Below, one piece after another: positions 53,750-64,000 of a stretch of DNA of 64,000 bases. The first letter of the stretch is position 1. Each line of letters opens with the position of its first letter. Source of the stretch: Muscardinus avellanarius (Eukaryota; Chordata; Mammalia; Rodentia; Gliridae); NCBI GenBank assembly GCA_963383645.1, contig OY726563.1:33262331-33326330 (forward strand). The letters run 5' to 3'. The notes below the pieces were generated by a model. It was given only the letters and a program-made list of their open reading frames with translations, made no database searches and was not told where the DNA came from. The translations under genes and the position numbers were made by a program.

Positions 53750-54530
53750 AAGATGTCAACATCGATACTGCCACCTTGAATTTTCACACAGTGGATTCCT
53801 TTGATTGGAATCACTCTGGGCAATGGTGATTAGATTCCATTAACTGTCGGAATCAATTGAGCAGCAAGCTTTCCTTCCTCAAGGAAAGGGCCACGTTCCA
53901 GTACTTGGCTGACTGCAGAGTCCTGGAGGAATTCATTGAAGGGAGTCCCGAAATTAGAAATCACTTTCAGAAGAGACACTTAGCGATCCCTCCCACATTA
54001 TTCAAAGATGGCAGGAGGAAGGCGGGACAGGACCCGGCAGCCAACAAGTCTAGCTAAAGGGCTAGCTGGTGGAAGAGTAGACTCCACGGTGGAGCTTCCT
54101 GAGTCCTACACGAGATGCGTGCTACTCCAAGACGTGCTCAGAGAAAAGAAACTTGCTGAGTCTGGGGTCTTCTCTGGTCTTTGCCACTCGCACCTTTCCT
54201 GCACCAGAAGACCAGGCACAAAGAAAGGTCCTTATTAGGGCTGTCTTCTCTCTCACCACCGGGATGGCCAGTGGCCCATCTTCTCTGGTTTCCTGAGGTT
54301 GGTGGCAATGACCCAGAAGGCTCTGGTGCCATAATAAACCACCTCAGCGATGCTAATGTGTAATTATTGCATGGATTTATTTAAATTTAATCTAAAACAG
54401 AGGATTCCAACGAAAGCAGTTTTATCATTTGATATATGTATTTGTATATATAAATGTCATAGCTAGAGATACATAGTTTTGGTTGAAACCATCTGTTTCA
54501 AATTGCATTACTCTTCTCAACTCTTCCTGG
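53750..54530. promoter_or_regulatory. SINE-free segment, possible regulatory element
   Basis: Free of young repeats and increasingly AT-rich to the right ('gctaatgtgtaattattgc', 'ggatttatttaaatttaatc', 'tttatcatttgatatatg'). The left part has paired words 'gattggaatcac' and 'cggaatcaattgag'. A weaker candidate than the 35-kb island. Confidence 0.3.
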
Positions 54531-54544
54531 TCCCTGCATCCCCT

Positions 54545-54926
54545 CCCCTTGCCTAGTGACTTTGCGATTTATCCCACTCGAAGTGGAGTGTACCTCCCCA
54601 CCCACTGACGGCCGGCCGCATGACTTCTTTAAGCCAATGGGCTAAGGGCAGAAATGACAATGTCATGTTTTGGGTCTAAGACTTAGAGGCAGCACATTTG
54701 CACTCTACCCCCTAGCACTTTTGCTGTCACCACGAGAACACGTCTCAGGTAACCTGTTAGTCTGTGGCGGACGAGGGACATGTGGAACTGATCTGGACCC
54801 AATTCACTCTTGGTTAGAGTCAAGCCTTGCTGAGTACAGTCTTGACTATAGGTGACTTTTAGGCATGTAACAAGAAATAAATGCTTATTGATGCTGCATT
54901 ACTGCAGCAAGAGTTGATTGTTGCAC
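54545..54926 (+). mobile_element. Ancient MLT1-like LTR
   Basis: 'gcatgacttctttaagccaa', 'gggctaagggcagaaatgac', then the end 'caagaaataaatgcttattg', 'actgcagcaagagttgattg' match the MLT1-type 3' region with its polyadenylation signal (AATAAA, about 54,875). Confidence 0.55.
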
Positions 54927-54997
54927 CACATGAGTACATTTCTCTATCAAACCAAAACTCATAATGTACAAACCTATCATCTAAAACAACATCCCAA

Positions 54998-55213
54998 GCC
55001 GGGCATGGTGGCGCACGCTTGTAATCCCAGCATTCGGGAGGCTGAGACCGGAGGATCGCGGTTCGCGGACAGCCTCAGCTACTTAGTGAGGCCCTCTGCA
55101 ACTCAGTGAGACCCTGTCTCAAAATAAAGAATAAAAAATAGGACAGGGGGTGTAGCTTGGAGGTTGAATGCCCCTGGGTTCCATCTCCAGACCCATAAAT
55201 AAATAAATAAAAA
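54998..55213 (+). repeat. Young B1-dID SINE, type R
   Basis: Very close to the type R pattern throughout (head 'gccgggcatggtggcgcac', 'ggatcgcggttcgcggac'), with AAAT tail. Confidence 0.95.
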
Positions 55214-55418
55214 CAGCCCAGCTTGGCATGGTGGCATGTCTGTAATCCCAGTAATTGGGAGGCTGAGACAGAAGTTTGCGGCCAGCCTTAGCAATTTAGT
55301 GAGATCCTGTTCCAAAATAAAAAAATAAAATAGGACTTGGGGATGTAGCTCAGAGGTAGAATGCCCCTGGATATAATCTCAGTACCACAAAAAAGTAAAA
55401 AAAAAAAAAGTAAAAAAG
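55214..55418 (+). repeat. B1-dID SINE, type O
   Basis: Composite, abutting the preceding SINE. Tail of A-runs broken by GT. Confidence 0.88.
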
Positions 55419-55527
55419 CAATATTCTATCTCTTTCTACCCTTTCACTATTCTTACTTATATCTATTTTTGCTCATGTATCTATTCTCTTTCTCTCTGTA
55501 GTAAAATAGTTTTATAATGTCCACAAA

Positions 55528-55725
55528 ACTGAGCATGGCAGCACATGCCTGTAATCCCAGTACTTGGGAGACTGAGATAGGAGAATTGCAGGTTCGAGGA
55601 TAGCCTCAGCAAGTAGTAAGACTCTCATCAACCTAGCAAGACCCTATTTTAAAATAAAAAATAAAATAGGGCTGGGGTGTAGCTCAGAAGTAGAATGCTC
55701 CTGGGTTCACTCCCTAGTACCACAA

Positions 55726-55761
<36 letters not shown>
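55528..55761 (+). repeat. B1-dID SINE with (AAT)n tail
   Basis: Type O. AAT run at 55,726-55,761. Confidence 0.92.
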
Positions 55762-55762
<1 letters not shown>

Positions 55763-55934
55763 TCCAAGATACTGTTCACGGCCTAAAGCATTGGTGGGTT
55801 CAATAATTATGCGCAGAATGGATGTATAGAGTCCTTTTTTATTTTTTGGTTACTATGCCTCTCACCTAGTTTACATTCCTGTGTGCAGCCAAATGACTTT
55901 GAAAAAGGCAAAGTTGAGGAAGAAGAAAGCTTTT

Positions 55935-56124
55935 CTTTTTGGTATGTTACTGGGGATTGAACCCAGGAACATTCTACCTCTGAGTTAATCTCCAGCCCTA
56001 TTTGATTTTGAAACAACTAGGTTGGTAAGGTTCTTGCTAAGTTGCTAAGGCTGGCCTTGAACCTGTGACCTTCTGTCTCAGCCTCCCAAGAACTGGGATC
56101 AAAGGAGAATACCACTATACCCAG
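55935..56124 (-). repeat. B1-dID SINE, type O
   Basis: Reverse composite ending 'accactatacccagtt'. Confidence 0.85.
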
Positions 56125-56130
56125 TTTAGC

Positions 56131-56132
<2 letters not shown>

Positions 56133-56175
<43 letters not shown>

Positions 56176-56371
56176 TACTGGGGATGGAACCCAGAGGCTT
56201 TCTACCTCAAGGCTATACTCCTAGACCTATTTCATATTTTATTTAGAAACAGGGTCTCACTAAGTTGCTGAGAGCCTCACTAAGTAGCTGAGGCTGGCTT
56301 CGAACCTGCGTGATCCTCCTGTCTCAGCCTCCCAAGTACTGGGATTACAAGTGTGCACCACCATGCCTGGC
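56133..56371 (-). repeat. B1-dID SINE, type C, (TG)n tail
   Basis: Reverse element whose tail is about 20 TG units (56,133-56,173). Confidence 0.93.
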
Positions 56372-56488
56372 TTACTTTTTATTTGAAAACAAGGTCTCAC
56401 TAAGTTGCTGAGGCTGGCCTCAGACTCTGATCCTCCTGTCTCAGCCTCCCAAACACTAGGATTACAAGTGTGTGCCATTGTGCCTGGC
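56372..56488 (-). repeat. B1 half without ID
   Basis: Reverse B1 and linker ('ctttttatttgaaaacaagg' to 'ccattgtgcctggc'). Its ID half may have been displaced by the neighbouring insertion. Confidence 0.8.
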
Positions 56489-56505
56489 AAAAAAAAAAAA
56501 AACTC

Positions 56506-56537
<32 letters not shown>

Positions 56538-56748
56538 TGTGTGTGTGTGTTTGTTTGTTACTGGGGATTGAACCCAGGGGCATTCTATCTCTGAGCTCTA
56601 CACCCAGCCCTATATTTTTATTCTGAAACAGTCTGACTAGGTTAATGAAGAGTCTCACCACTTGCTGAGTCTGGCGTGAACCTGTGATCCTCCTGTCTCA
56701 GCCTCCCAAGTACTGGGATTACAGGTGTGCACCACCACCACATCAAGC
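56489..56748 (-). repeat. B1-dID SINE with (TG)n tail
   Basis: Reverse composite. TG run about 56,506-56,550 with a TTTG end. Confidence 0.9.
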
Positions 56749-56756
56749 TAAGAAAA

Positions 56757-56918
56757 TGTGTGTGTGCACGTGCCTCTGTGCATACTAGGGGTTGAACCCA
56801 GGGGCATTCGACCTCTGAACGGCACCCCCAGCCTATTTTATTTTTTATTTTGTAATAGGTTCTCATTAAGTTGTGGAGGACCTCACTAAGTGACAAGCAT
56901 GGGTCACCATGTCTGGCT
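56757..56918 (-). repeat. B1-dID SINE, old
   Basis: Reverse composite with a deleted B1 centre ('cctcactaagtgacaagcat'). Confidence 0.8.
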
Positions 56919-56945
56919 CTAAGAAAACATTTTTTAAGAGACAGG

Positions 56946-57145
56946 AGCCAGGCATGGTGGCACACGCTTGTAATCCCAGTACTTGGGAGGCTGAGACAGG
57001 AGGATCGCACAGGTTCAAAGCCAACCTTAGTTACTTAGTGAGGCTCTCAGCAACTTAGTGAGACCCTGTTTCCAAATACAGTATAAAAATATAGGTCTGG
57101 GAGTATAGCCCGGAGGTAGAAAGCCTCTGAGTTCCACCCCCAGTA

Positions 57146-57195
<50 letters not shown>
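56946..57195 (+). repeat. B1-dID SINE, type C, (CA)n tail
   Basis: Complete. CA run 57,147-57,194. Confidence 0.93.
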
Positions 57196-57196
<1 letters not shown>

Positions 57197-57199
57197 ACC

Positions 57200-57640
57200 A
57201 CAACGGGGAATAGTGGTGAACCCCTGTAATCTCAGTACTTGGGAGGCTAAGACAGGAGAATTGCAGGTTTACAGCCAGCCTCAGCAACTTAGTGAGACTC
57301 TCATCAACCTAGGGAGACCTTGTTTATAAATAAAAAATAAAATAGAGCTGGGGTGTAGCTCTGAGGTAGAATGCTCCTGAGTTCAATCCCCTGTTCCAAA
57401 TAAATACATAAATAAATAAACCAAGCGTGGTGGTGGATACTTGTAATCCCGGTACTTGGGAGGCTAAGACAGGAGAATTGCAGGTTTACAGCCAGCCACA
57501 GCAATTTAGTGAGGTCTTCCGCAACTTAATGAGACCCTGTTTCAAAATAAAAAATAATAAAATGGGGCTAGGTGCTCAGAAGTAGAACCCTCCCCCATTC
57601 AATCCCCAGTACCACACACACACAAAAAAAATTAATTAAA
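57200..57640 (+). repeat. Two B1-dID SINEs in tandem, type O
   Basis: Elements at 57,200-57,420 and 57,421-57,640 share 'ggagaattgcaggtttacag', so they are of the same older subtype. Both have composite structure. Confidence 0.88.
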
Positions 57641-57652
57641 ATTAAAATAGGG

Positions 57653-57875
57653 CCGGGCGTGGTGGTGCACGCTTGTAATCCCAGCATTCAGGAGGCTGAG
57701 ACCAGAGGATCGCGGTTCGCGGACAGCCTCAGCTACTTAGTGAAGCCCTCTGCAACTCAGTGAGACCCGGCTTCAAAATAAAGAATAAAAAATAGGACAG
57801 GGGCTGTAGCTCGGAGGTCAAATGCCCCTGGGTTCCATCCCCAGACCCGCAAAAAAAAAAAAAAAAAAAAAAAAA
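57653..57875 (+). repeat. Young B1-dID SINE, type R, A27 tail
   Basis: TSD 'attaaaataggg' (57,641-57,652 and 57,877-57,888). Intact B-box and a long pure A tail. Confidence 0.96.
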
Positions 57876-57876
57876 A

Positions 57877-57946
57877 ATTAAAATAGGGCTAGGGGAATAG
57901 CTCAGAGGTGTAGAATGCCGCTGGGTTCAATCTCCAGTACTAACCC
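57877..57946 (+). repeat. Separate dID unit
   Basis: 'gctaggggaatagctcagag' to 'caatctccagtactaac'. An additional ID half next to the preceding insertion, not part of it. Confidence 0.75.
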
Positions 57947-57950
57947 CAAA

Positions 57951-57954
57951 AGAC

Positions 57955-58022
<68 letters not shown>
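57951..58022. repeat. (GA)n microsatellite
   Basis: About 33 GA units with one 'agga' interruption. Confidence 0.97.
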
Positions 58023-58027
<5 letters not shown>

Positions 58028-58029
58028 GA

Positions 58030-58110
58030 GTTCCTGGCCTCAAAGCCTTCCCTCTGCTTCAGCCTCCCAAGTAGCTGTATCTACAGGCATATGCCACTGT
58101 GCCTGGCTAA

Positions 58111-58196
<86 letters not shown>
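58030..58196 (-). repeat. Old B1 remnant followed by (TG)n(GA)n
   Basis: Reverse B1 fragment (58,030-58,110) then TG (58,113-58,147) and GA (58,148-58,196) repeats. Confidence 0.85.
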
Positions 58197-58198
<2 letters not shown>

Positions 58199-58816
58199 TA
58201 TCTGAATGTTTCCCCTGTGGAAGGATAAGAGCCACTCACTGGTGGTTGAGGCCCTCAGGAACCATAGCAGGCCTACAGAACTGTTAGAAGCCAGCAGGTA
58301 GCTTGACCAGTGCCATCCAGTATGACCGTATCAGGCATCCTCCGGCTGAGGAGGCTTCTCTGGGTGCAGCTTCACTGGGGCAGGATCTTCAGAGGTACTC
58401 AGGTGGCTCCCAAGAGCTGTCAGAATGTTTGACTCTCTGGCATTGTGCTAATCACACGTTAATTAAATTATATGGCACAAACACCACAATGTCAAGGTCA
58501 GATATTAGAGCCGTCAAAGCCTAATATTAGGCACAGTATTTTATAGCATGAAGCAAAGTATACCTCTAAACAAATTCCTTTATCTTTCCCCAGGCCTCCC
58601 TTGCCTCTGTCTCCTAATACTTGGGATGAGTCCTCTGTGAAGCGTATCCCTATCAACTGGGAAGGGAGGCACAAGACCGGCTCCGGCTTGCTGGGTAATG
58701 AGAGGTTCTTGGGAGGATCACGACTTGACTTCATGACCTTAAACCTTCAGTGAGCCTAGGCTTCATCCTGAGGGAGAACAACATTGTTCTTGGGTATGTG
58801 TGAAAAACAGGCTTCT
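58197..58816. other. Unique sequence
   Basis: About 620 bases with no recognised transposon. 'gttaattaaattatatgg' (about 58,459) is AT-rich. No exon supported. Confidence 0.4.
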
Positions 58817-59203
58817 GTGCTTTTTTGTTTTGGTACTGGGGATTGAACCCAGGGGTGTCCTACCTCTAAGCTACATCCCCAGTCTTTTTTTTTATGGTAC
58901 TGGGGTTCCTGGAAGCCCTTCTACCTCCGGGCTACACTCCCAGACCTATTTTTACATTTTTTAAATTTGGAAACAGGATCTCCTAAGCCAGAGCGCGCGG
59001 CTGGCTTCGAACCTGCGCGATCCTCCTGTCTCTGCTTCCCAAGCGCGGGGATGACAAGCGTGCGCCACCACGCCCAGCCCCCAGTCATTTTTATTTTGAA
59101 AAAAAAGTCTCAATAAGTTGCTGAGGATCTGGCTAAATTACTGAGGGCTCCCTGGAACCCGTGATCCTCCTGTCTCAGCCTCCCAAGTATGGGGAGTACG
59201 GGA
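58817..59203 (-). repeat. B1-dID SINE split by a type S SINE
   Basis: ID half at 58,817-58,885 and B1 half at 59,080-59,203. 'cccagtctttt' before and 'cccagtcattt' after the insert mark the target site. Confidence 0.85.
58886..59079 (-). repeat. B1-dID SINE, type S, nested
   Basis: Reverse type S: begins 'ggtactggggttcctggaag' and contains 'ctcctaagccagagcgcg'. Confidence 0.93.
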
Positions 59204-59204
59204 T

Positions 59205-59300
59205 TTTTTGTTTGTTTTGTTTTGTTTTGGTGCTGGGGATGGAACCCAGGGCCTTCCCATGCTGGGCAAGTGCTCTATCATCAACCTGCATCCTCAACCC
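59205..59300 (-). repeat. Full-length ID SINE
   Basis: Reverse ID with 'catgctgggcaagtgctct' retained and a T-rich (TTTTG)n tail. Confidence 0.88.
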
Positions 59301-59310
59301 ATAAATCTGT

Positions 59311-59408
59311 CTTTTTTTTTTCTTTTTTGGTACTAGCAATTGAACTCAGAGGTATTCTACCTCTGAGCTACACACCTCCAGCTACTGCTATTGTTGTTGT
59401 TGTTGTTA

Positions 59409-59439
<31 letters not shown>

Positions 59440-59634
59440 TAACTGGGGAATGAGCGCAGGGGCATTCTACCTCTGAACTACACCTCCAGCCTTCATTTTA
59501 TTTTTATTTTGATACAGAGTCTCACTAGAATGCTGAGTGTTTTATTACTTGCCAAGGCTGTCCTCGAACCTGTGATCCTCCTGTCTCAACCTCCCAAGTA
59601 CTGGGATTACAGATGTGAACCATCAAGCTCAGCT
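59311..59634 (-). repeat. ID fragment, (TTG)n and B1-dID
   Basis: An ID half (59,311-59,382), a TTG run (about 59,390-59,408), then a reverse composite (59,409-59,634) with a short TG tail. Confidence 0.82.
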
Positions 59635-59737
59635 AATTCTGTTCTAAGATTTCTAAGATGGTTACATCTAGGACAGAAATTAGACAGGCTAAAAATAGTG
59701 AGAGGGGGCTTCCCCTCCAGATGTCTATTTTTGGTTG

Positions 59738-60002
59738 TTTTCTGCTGTTCTGGGGATCAAATCCAGGGCCCCATGCATACTAAGTACACTTTCTTTTTTG
59801 GGGGAGAGGATCGTGGGGATTGAACCTAGAAGTATTCTCTCTGAGGTGCACTCCCAGCCCCCCTCTAAGTTTTTATTTTGAAACAGGATCTCACTAAGTT
59901 TCTGAGGGCCTTGATAAGTTGCTGAGGCTGGCCACAAACCTGCAATCCTCCTGTCTCAGCCTCCAAGTACTGGTATTACAAGCATGCATCTCCACACTTG
60001 GC
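59738..60002 (-). repeat. ID fragment plus B1-dID
   Basis: Partial full-type ID (59,738-59,790, 'catgcatactaagtacac') followed by a reverse composite SINE to 'ctccacacttggc'. Confidence 0.82.
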
Positions 60003-60057
60003 ACACTAAACACATTTTCTACCCCAGACCCATCCCAATGTCTTAAATAAGCATGAC

Positions 60058-60125
60058 TAGGGCTGGAGGCGGAGCTCAGGGGTAAAATGCTTGCCTAGCA
60101 TGCACAAGGCCCTGGGTTCCATCCC

Positions 60126-60170
<45 letters not shown>
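60058..60170 (+). repeat. Full-length ID SINE with (CA)n tail
   Basis: The cleanest ID in the window: 'ggggctggaggcggagctc', 'cttgcctagcatgcacaagg', B-box 'gggttccatcccc', then about 20 CA units. It shows what the dID halves have lost. Confidence 0.93.
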
Positions 60171-60172
<2 letters not shown>

Positions 60173-60367
60173 TAGAGCAGCTAGAAACTCTCCAAGAGTG
60201 TGGAAACTGTCCCCAGAATCCCCTGCCACTCACATACTGAAAAAGGGCAAGCCACAATCCCGTGCTCCTCCAGTCTCTTGCAGCTACCAATGAAAACCCC
60301 TAACGCCATTAACTCTGGGCCAAATGTCTGAAGTGCACTCACTGAAGCAAGGTTAATACCAAATGTG

Positions 60368-60556
60368 GTTTTTGTTTGGTTTGGAGCTAGGGACTGAACA
60401 CAGAAGGGGTTCTATCTCTGAGCTACATCCCAACCCTATTTTTAGTGAGACCTTAGGCTGAGGACCTAAGTTGCTGAGGCTTGTCTCAATCTGTGATCTT
60501 CCTGTCTCGGCCTCCCAAGAACGGGGATTCCAAGCATATGCCACTACACCTGACTC
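60368..60556 (-). repeat. B1-dID SINE, type O
   Basis: Reverse composite with a rearranged linker ('gagaccttaggctgagg'). Confidence 0.83.
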
Positions 60557-60584
60557 CAAATGCGTTTTAAAGTCTCAAGTCTTA

Positions 60585-60790
60585 ACTCCTAATGAGCGTC
60601 TTCTACACACCAGGTACTACTTAAGTGCTTTATGTCTCCCCAGTAACTTGATCCTCTCAACATCAAGAATGGGGCTGTATCACTACCCTCTATTTCCCAG
60701 GTGGGCAAAGCACGAAGAACTACACATGAGCTCACTGGATGCTTGCTAGGCACAGAGATGAGGTGCTGGGGGCCGGGAGGGAAGAAGGGT
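60585..60790 (+). repeat. MIR SINE
   Basis: 'gagcgtcttctacacaccag', 'gatcctctcaacatcaagaa', 'tttcccaggtgggcaaagc' follow the MIR layout. Diverged. Confidence 0.55.
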
Positions 60791-61361
60791 GACGAACAAG
60801 CAAGCACCGTATCTACTAGGGCGAAGTATTCCTAAGTAACATTTGAAGATAAAGTTAAACTAAACTTCAGATCTCTGAAGGGGTTTTGAATTCTTTCCAA
60901 GGGTAGGCGTGTCAAATAAATACAGCGCTTTTGAAAAATCTGCCTTCAAACATGGGTATTCATTATACTGTTTTCAACTTTTCTGTGGGGTTTGGAATTT
61001 TTTAAGATACAAATTTTTTAAAAAGTTAACAAATCAACCTTAATAGATTGTCTTGGGAAGTGTAAGCAAGAAACTAGAAATAGTGGTTGTCTGCAGAAAG
61101 GCAAACAAGCAACTGAGAAATGGGGATGGGAGAGGCTTACTTTTCTCCTCCAGAACCTTTTGATAGCCTTAGGATTTTCTGCCACGTGCAGGTGTTACCC
61201 ACAACATCTGCCATCAACACCACTTAGTCATCTGGGCGGAGCCTTGGGAAAGAAAGCACGGAGCTGCCGGGCCCCCAAGTCCCCATTCAGCAGGCCGCAC
61301 TACAGCTGGCTTGGAGTTTGTGATCCAGCTGTAAGTGAACCATTGGCAGAAACACACCACT
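60791..61361. other. Unique sequence
   Basis: AT-rich at about 60,830-61,080 and GC-rich afterwards. No repeat or exon recognised. Confidence 0.4.
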
Positions 61362-61692
61362 GGCCGGGCATTACACTTATAATCCTAGCGTTTGGGAGGC
61401 TGAGATAGGAGACTCGCGGTTTGCAGGCAGCCTCAGCTACTTAGGCCCTTTGCAATTCAATGACACCCTATTTCAAAATAAAGAATAAAAACAAGCCGGA
61501 CGTGGTGGCGCACGCTTGTAATCCCCGCGCTTGGGAGGCTGAGACAGGAGGATCGCACAGGTTCAAAGCCAGCCTCAGCTACTTAGTGAGGCTCTCGGCA
61601 ACTTAGTGAGACCCTGTTTCCAAATACAGTATAAAAAAATAGTTCTGTGAGTATAGCCTGGAGGTAAAGTCCCTGGGTTCCACCCCCAGTAC

Positions 61693-61724
<32 letters not shown>

Positions 61725-61815
61725 GAAGAAGAAGAAGAAGAAAAATAGGTCTGGGGGTATAGCTCCGAGGTAGAATGCCCCTGAGTTCCATCCCTAGTAC
61801 AGAGAAAAAGGAAAA
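61362..61815 (+). repeat. B1-dID SINE split by a type C SINE
   Basis: B1 half at 61,362-61,494, detached ID half at 61,741-61,815. Confidence 0.83.
61495..61740 (+). repeat. B1-dID SINE, type C, nested
   Basis: Complete. Tail CA, then A20, then GAA repeats (61,693-61,740). Confidence 0.93.
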
Positions 61816-61867
61816 AAAAAAAAAAAAGGAAACACATCACCAGACATTGACTTAAAAACTACACTCC

Positions 61868-62062
61868 TAGCCAGGCACAGTGTCCCACATCCGTAATTCC
61901 AGTACTTGAGTGGGAGGCTGAGGCTAGAGGGTTGCAGGTTTGAGTCCAGAAGGCAGTAACTTATTGAGACCCAGTTTCCAAAGAAATGATAAAAGAGGGC
62001 TGGGAGTGTAGCTCAGAAGTAAAATCCCCTTGAGTTCAATCCCTAGCACTACAAATACAAAC
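61868..62062 (+). repeat. B1-dID SINE, old
   Basis: Diverged composite ('agccaggcacagtgtcccac'), ID half ending 'ccctagcactac'. Confidence 0.83.
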
Positions 62063-62092
62063 AAGTACATAAACAGAACAAAAATACATTTC

Positions 62093-62208
62093 TAGCTGGG
62101 TGCAGTGGTGCGTGCCTATAGTTCCTGCGACTTGGAAGGCCGAGGCAGGAGGACTGCGTAAGCCCAGGAACTGAAGACTGGCCTAGGCAATAAAGCGAGA
62201 CCCTGTTT

Positions 62209-62260
<52 letters not shown>
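62093..62260 (+). repeat. Old B1 monomer with (CA)n tail
   Basis: 7SL-type sequence without an ID half ('ggccgaggcaggaggactgc', 'caataaagcgagaccctg'). CA run 62,212-62,260. Confidence 0.85.
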
Positions 62261-62454
62261 TTCCTGAGGAGTAAATCCAAGGATGACTGCACTTTGTCCT
62301 ACCCTTGGGGTGAGCACACTGTCTGTTTGAGACACTATAATGTTCTCAAAGAGAAGCCTGAGATCTTGGCAGTCCTGGCTCTCCCCTAGTTATTCCCAAG
62401 AGCCGCACGCACAGGGCAGGATGGACAAGAGAGTCGAGCAAAAGCTTGAGTGAG

Positions 62455-62657
62455 CCGGGCGTGGTGGCGCACGCTTGTAATTCCCGCGCTTGGGAGGCTG
62501 AGACAGGAGGATCGCACGGGTTCAAAGCCAGCCTCAGCTACTTAGTGAGACCCTGTTTCGAAATAAAAAAATATAAAAAAGGTCTGGGAGTATAGCCCGA
62601 AGGTAGAAAGCCTCTGGGTTCCACCCCCAGTACCACCAAAAAAAAAAAAAAAAAAAA
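62455..62657 (+). repeat. Young B1-dID SINE, type C
   Basis: Lacks the 'ggctctcagcaacttagtg' duplication seen in other type C copies. Ends 'cccccagtaccacc' with an A20 tail. Confidence 0.95.
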
Positions 62658-62820
62658 GTTTGTTGAGTGAATGACTGAGCCATGCTCACCATCCGTTAGG
62701 AACCATGGGTGACTTTGGCGACATTGATATCACAGGACACCTGAGCACTGCTTCTCAGCCTTGGTACCCACAGACCCTGATCACACTTTCATGGTGCAGC
62801 AGGATAAACAGTTACCAAGT

Positions 62821-62937
62821 GCCAGTTGTGGTGGGGCACCTCTGTAATCCCAGCTACTCTGGAGGCTGAGATAGGAGGATCGCAAGCTTGAGGCCAACCT
62901 GGGAGATGTAGTTGGAACCTTTTTATAAAAAAAAAAT
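62821..62937 (+). repeat. Old B1 monomer
   Basis: 'gccagttgtggtggggcacc' to 'ggaacctttttataaaaaa', no ID half. Confidence 0.82.
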
Positions 62938-62941
62938 AGCA

Positions 62942-63319
62942 GCCGGATATGGTGGTACACACCTGTAATCCCAGTACTTGGGAGGCTAAGGCAGGAGGAT
63001 CAAGGTTCAAGGTTCAGCAACCTGGCAGGCCCTTAGCAACTTAGTAAGACCCTGTTTCAAAATAAAATAGGGGCCGGGCGTGATGGCGCACACTTGTAAT
63101 CCCCTCTCGTGGGAGGCTGAGACAGGAGGATCGCGCAGGTTCGAAGCCAGCCGTGCTGGCTTAAGAGACCCTGTTTCCAAATAAATATATAAAAATGGGT
63201 CTGGGAGTGTAGCCCGGAGGTAGAAGGGTTTCCAGGAACCCCAGTACCACAAAAAAAAAAAAAAATAGGGGATGGGGGTATGACTCAGAGGTAGAATGCC
63301 CCTGGGTTCAATCCCCAGT

Positions 63320-63368
<49 letters not shown>
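62942..63368 (+). repeat. B1-dID SINE split by a type S SINE, (CA)n tail
   Basis: B1 half at 62,942-63,072, ID half at 63,266-63,368 ending in a CA run (63,323-63,368). Confidence 0.85.
63073..63265 (+). repeat. B1-dID SINE, type S, nested
   Basis: 'gccgtgctggcttaagagac' and 'ggtttccaggaaccccagta' are diagnostic. Inserted after 'aaaatagg' at the start of its host's ID half. Confidence 0.95.
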
Positions 63369-63370
<2 letters not shown>

Positions 63371-63386
63371 AAAAGGGGGCTAGGAA

Positions 63387-63558
63387 AGCCGGGCATGGTG
63401 GCACACGATTGTAATCCCAGTACTTCGAAAGCAGAGACAGGAGGATCACATGTTCGAGGCCAGCCTCAGCTACTTAGTGAGGCCCTCTGCAACTTAGTGA
63501 GACCCTGTTTCAAAATAATACAAATAGGGCTGGGGGTTTAGCTCAAAGAAAAAAAGAG
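63387..63558 (+). repeat. B1-dID SINE, truncated
   Basis: The ID half breaks off after 'gggggtttagctcaaag'. Confidence 0.88.
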
Positions 63559-63561
63559 AGA

Positions 63562-63650
63562 GGGGCTGGGGACAGAGCTCAGTGTGCTTTCCTAGTACGC
63601 AGGAGGCCCTAGGATCTATCCCCAGCACCTCAGAAAAGAAAGAAAAAGAA
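63562..63650 (+). repeat. ID SINE
   Basis: 'ggggctggggacagagctc', 'ctagtacgcaggaggcccta', 'tatccccagcacctcag', then an A/G-rich tail. The last repeat of the SINE-dense half. Confidence 0.85.
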
Positions 63651-64000
63651 AAGGGGCCAAGTTTTCGCAATTGCCCAATTTGAGTCCTGAAGCTACCCAG
63701 CAGGGACCTCGGGCCTCCCCCAGGCCCATCAGGCCACTCTGAGGGTCTCTCCCTCTGGGTTCAGTGGCAGCCCACCCATTCTGGGGAAGCGCTGGGGTGA
63801 GGGACCCTGGAGGCCACCCTCTGGCTCTCAGAACTAGCCATCTGCACTTGAACAGGGAGGGGGCAGTGGAGAGGGCTGCTGAGGGGCAGTGGGGCTTCCC
63901 CGGGCCTGGGCTAGCTGGGGGGTATGCCTAGGTTTGGGGGGCGACGGGCCTGAGCGGTGGGTTGGAGCGGGCTGGCTGCCAGCTCGGGCTGGCCCAGAGC
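63651..64000. other. GC-rich unique end
   Basis: GC-rich single-copy DNA with G-runs and no repeat ('gggcgacgggcctgagcgg'). It may be the approach to another CpG island or gene beyond the window. Confidence 0.35.

Overview
The window looks like rodent nuclear DNA, most likely from a squirrel (Sciuridae: ground squirrel, marmot or relative). The basis is its dominant interspersed repeat, a composite SINE with a 7SL-derived B1 half joined to a tRNA-Ala-derived ID half. The ID half has lost the segment around 'ttgcctagcatg' that full ID elements in the same window keep. This is the B1-dID (MEN-type) architecture known from squirrels and a few other rodent lineages. Many copies carry clear target-site duplications (TSDs) and intact A-rich tails, so the family was recently active. 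Species and chromosome cannot be named from the sequence alone.

No protein-coding gene is supported. I found no recognisable exon, conserved domain, microRNA or functional tRNA. Most long open frames are GC-rich CpG-island readthrough (several open at GTG or TTG rather than ATG) or translations of SINE, (CA)n or (CT)n DNA.

The window has two halves. About 1-27,340 is GC-rich, single-copy and almost free of SINEs (one B1-dID and one MIR in 27 kb). It holds CpG islands near 6.9-7.5, 10.9-11.6, 12.5-16.1, 21.3-23.4 and 24.9-26.4 kb. Between them lie AT-rich blocks dense in homeodomain-type TAAT cores, octamers (ATGCAAAT) and GATA-type words. This is the usual look of the flank or promoter cluster of a developmental transcription-factor gene whose exons lie outside the window. 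That reading is inference, and the gene cannot be named.

About 27,340-63,650 is a SINE thicket: roughly 75-80 B1-dID, ID and B1 pieces in both orientations, often inserted inside one another. Under them lie older layers: L2, MIR, an L1 remnant, MER5A and several MaLR-type LTRs. Three recognisable B1-dID types occur. Type R has 'gaggatcgcggttcgcgga' and ends 'cccagacccgc'. Type C has 'gatcgcacaggttcaaagcc' and 'ggtctgggagtatagcc'. Short type S has 'ggcttaagagaccctgtttc' and ends 'ccaggaaccccagtacc'. Older diverged copies are called type O. '+' means the B1 head comes first on the given strand.

Two SINE-free islands (34.93-36.03 and 53.75-54.53 kb) interrupt the thicket and are candidate distal enhancers. 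A pair of inverted, nearly identical ~250-bp segments (48,642-48,894 and 52,029-52,278), each holding the same truncated SINE, is the strongest structural oddity. The last 350 bases return to GC-rich single-copy DNA.
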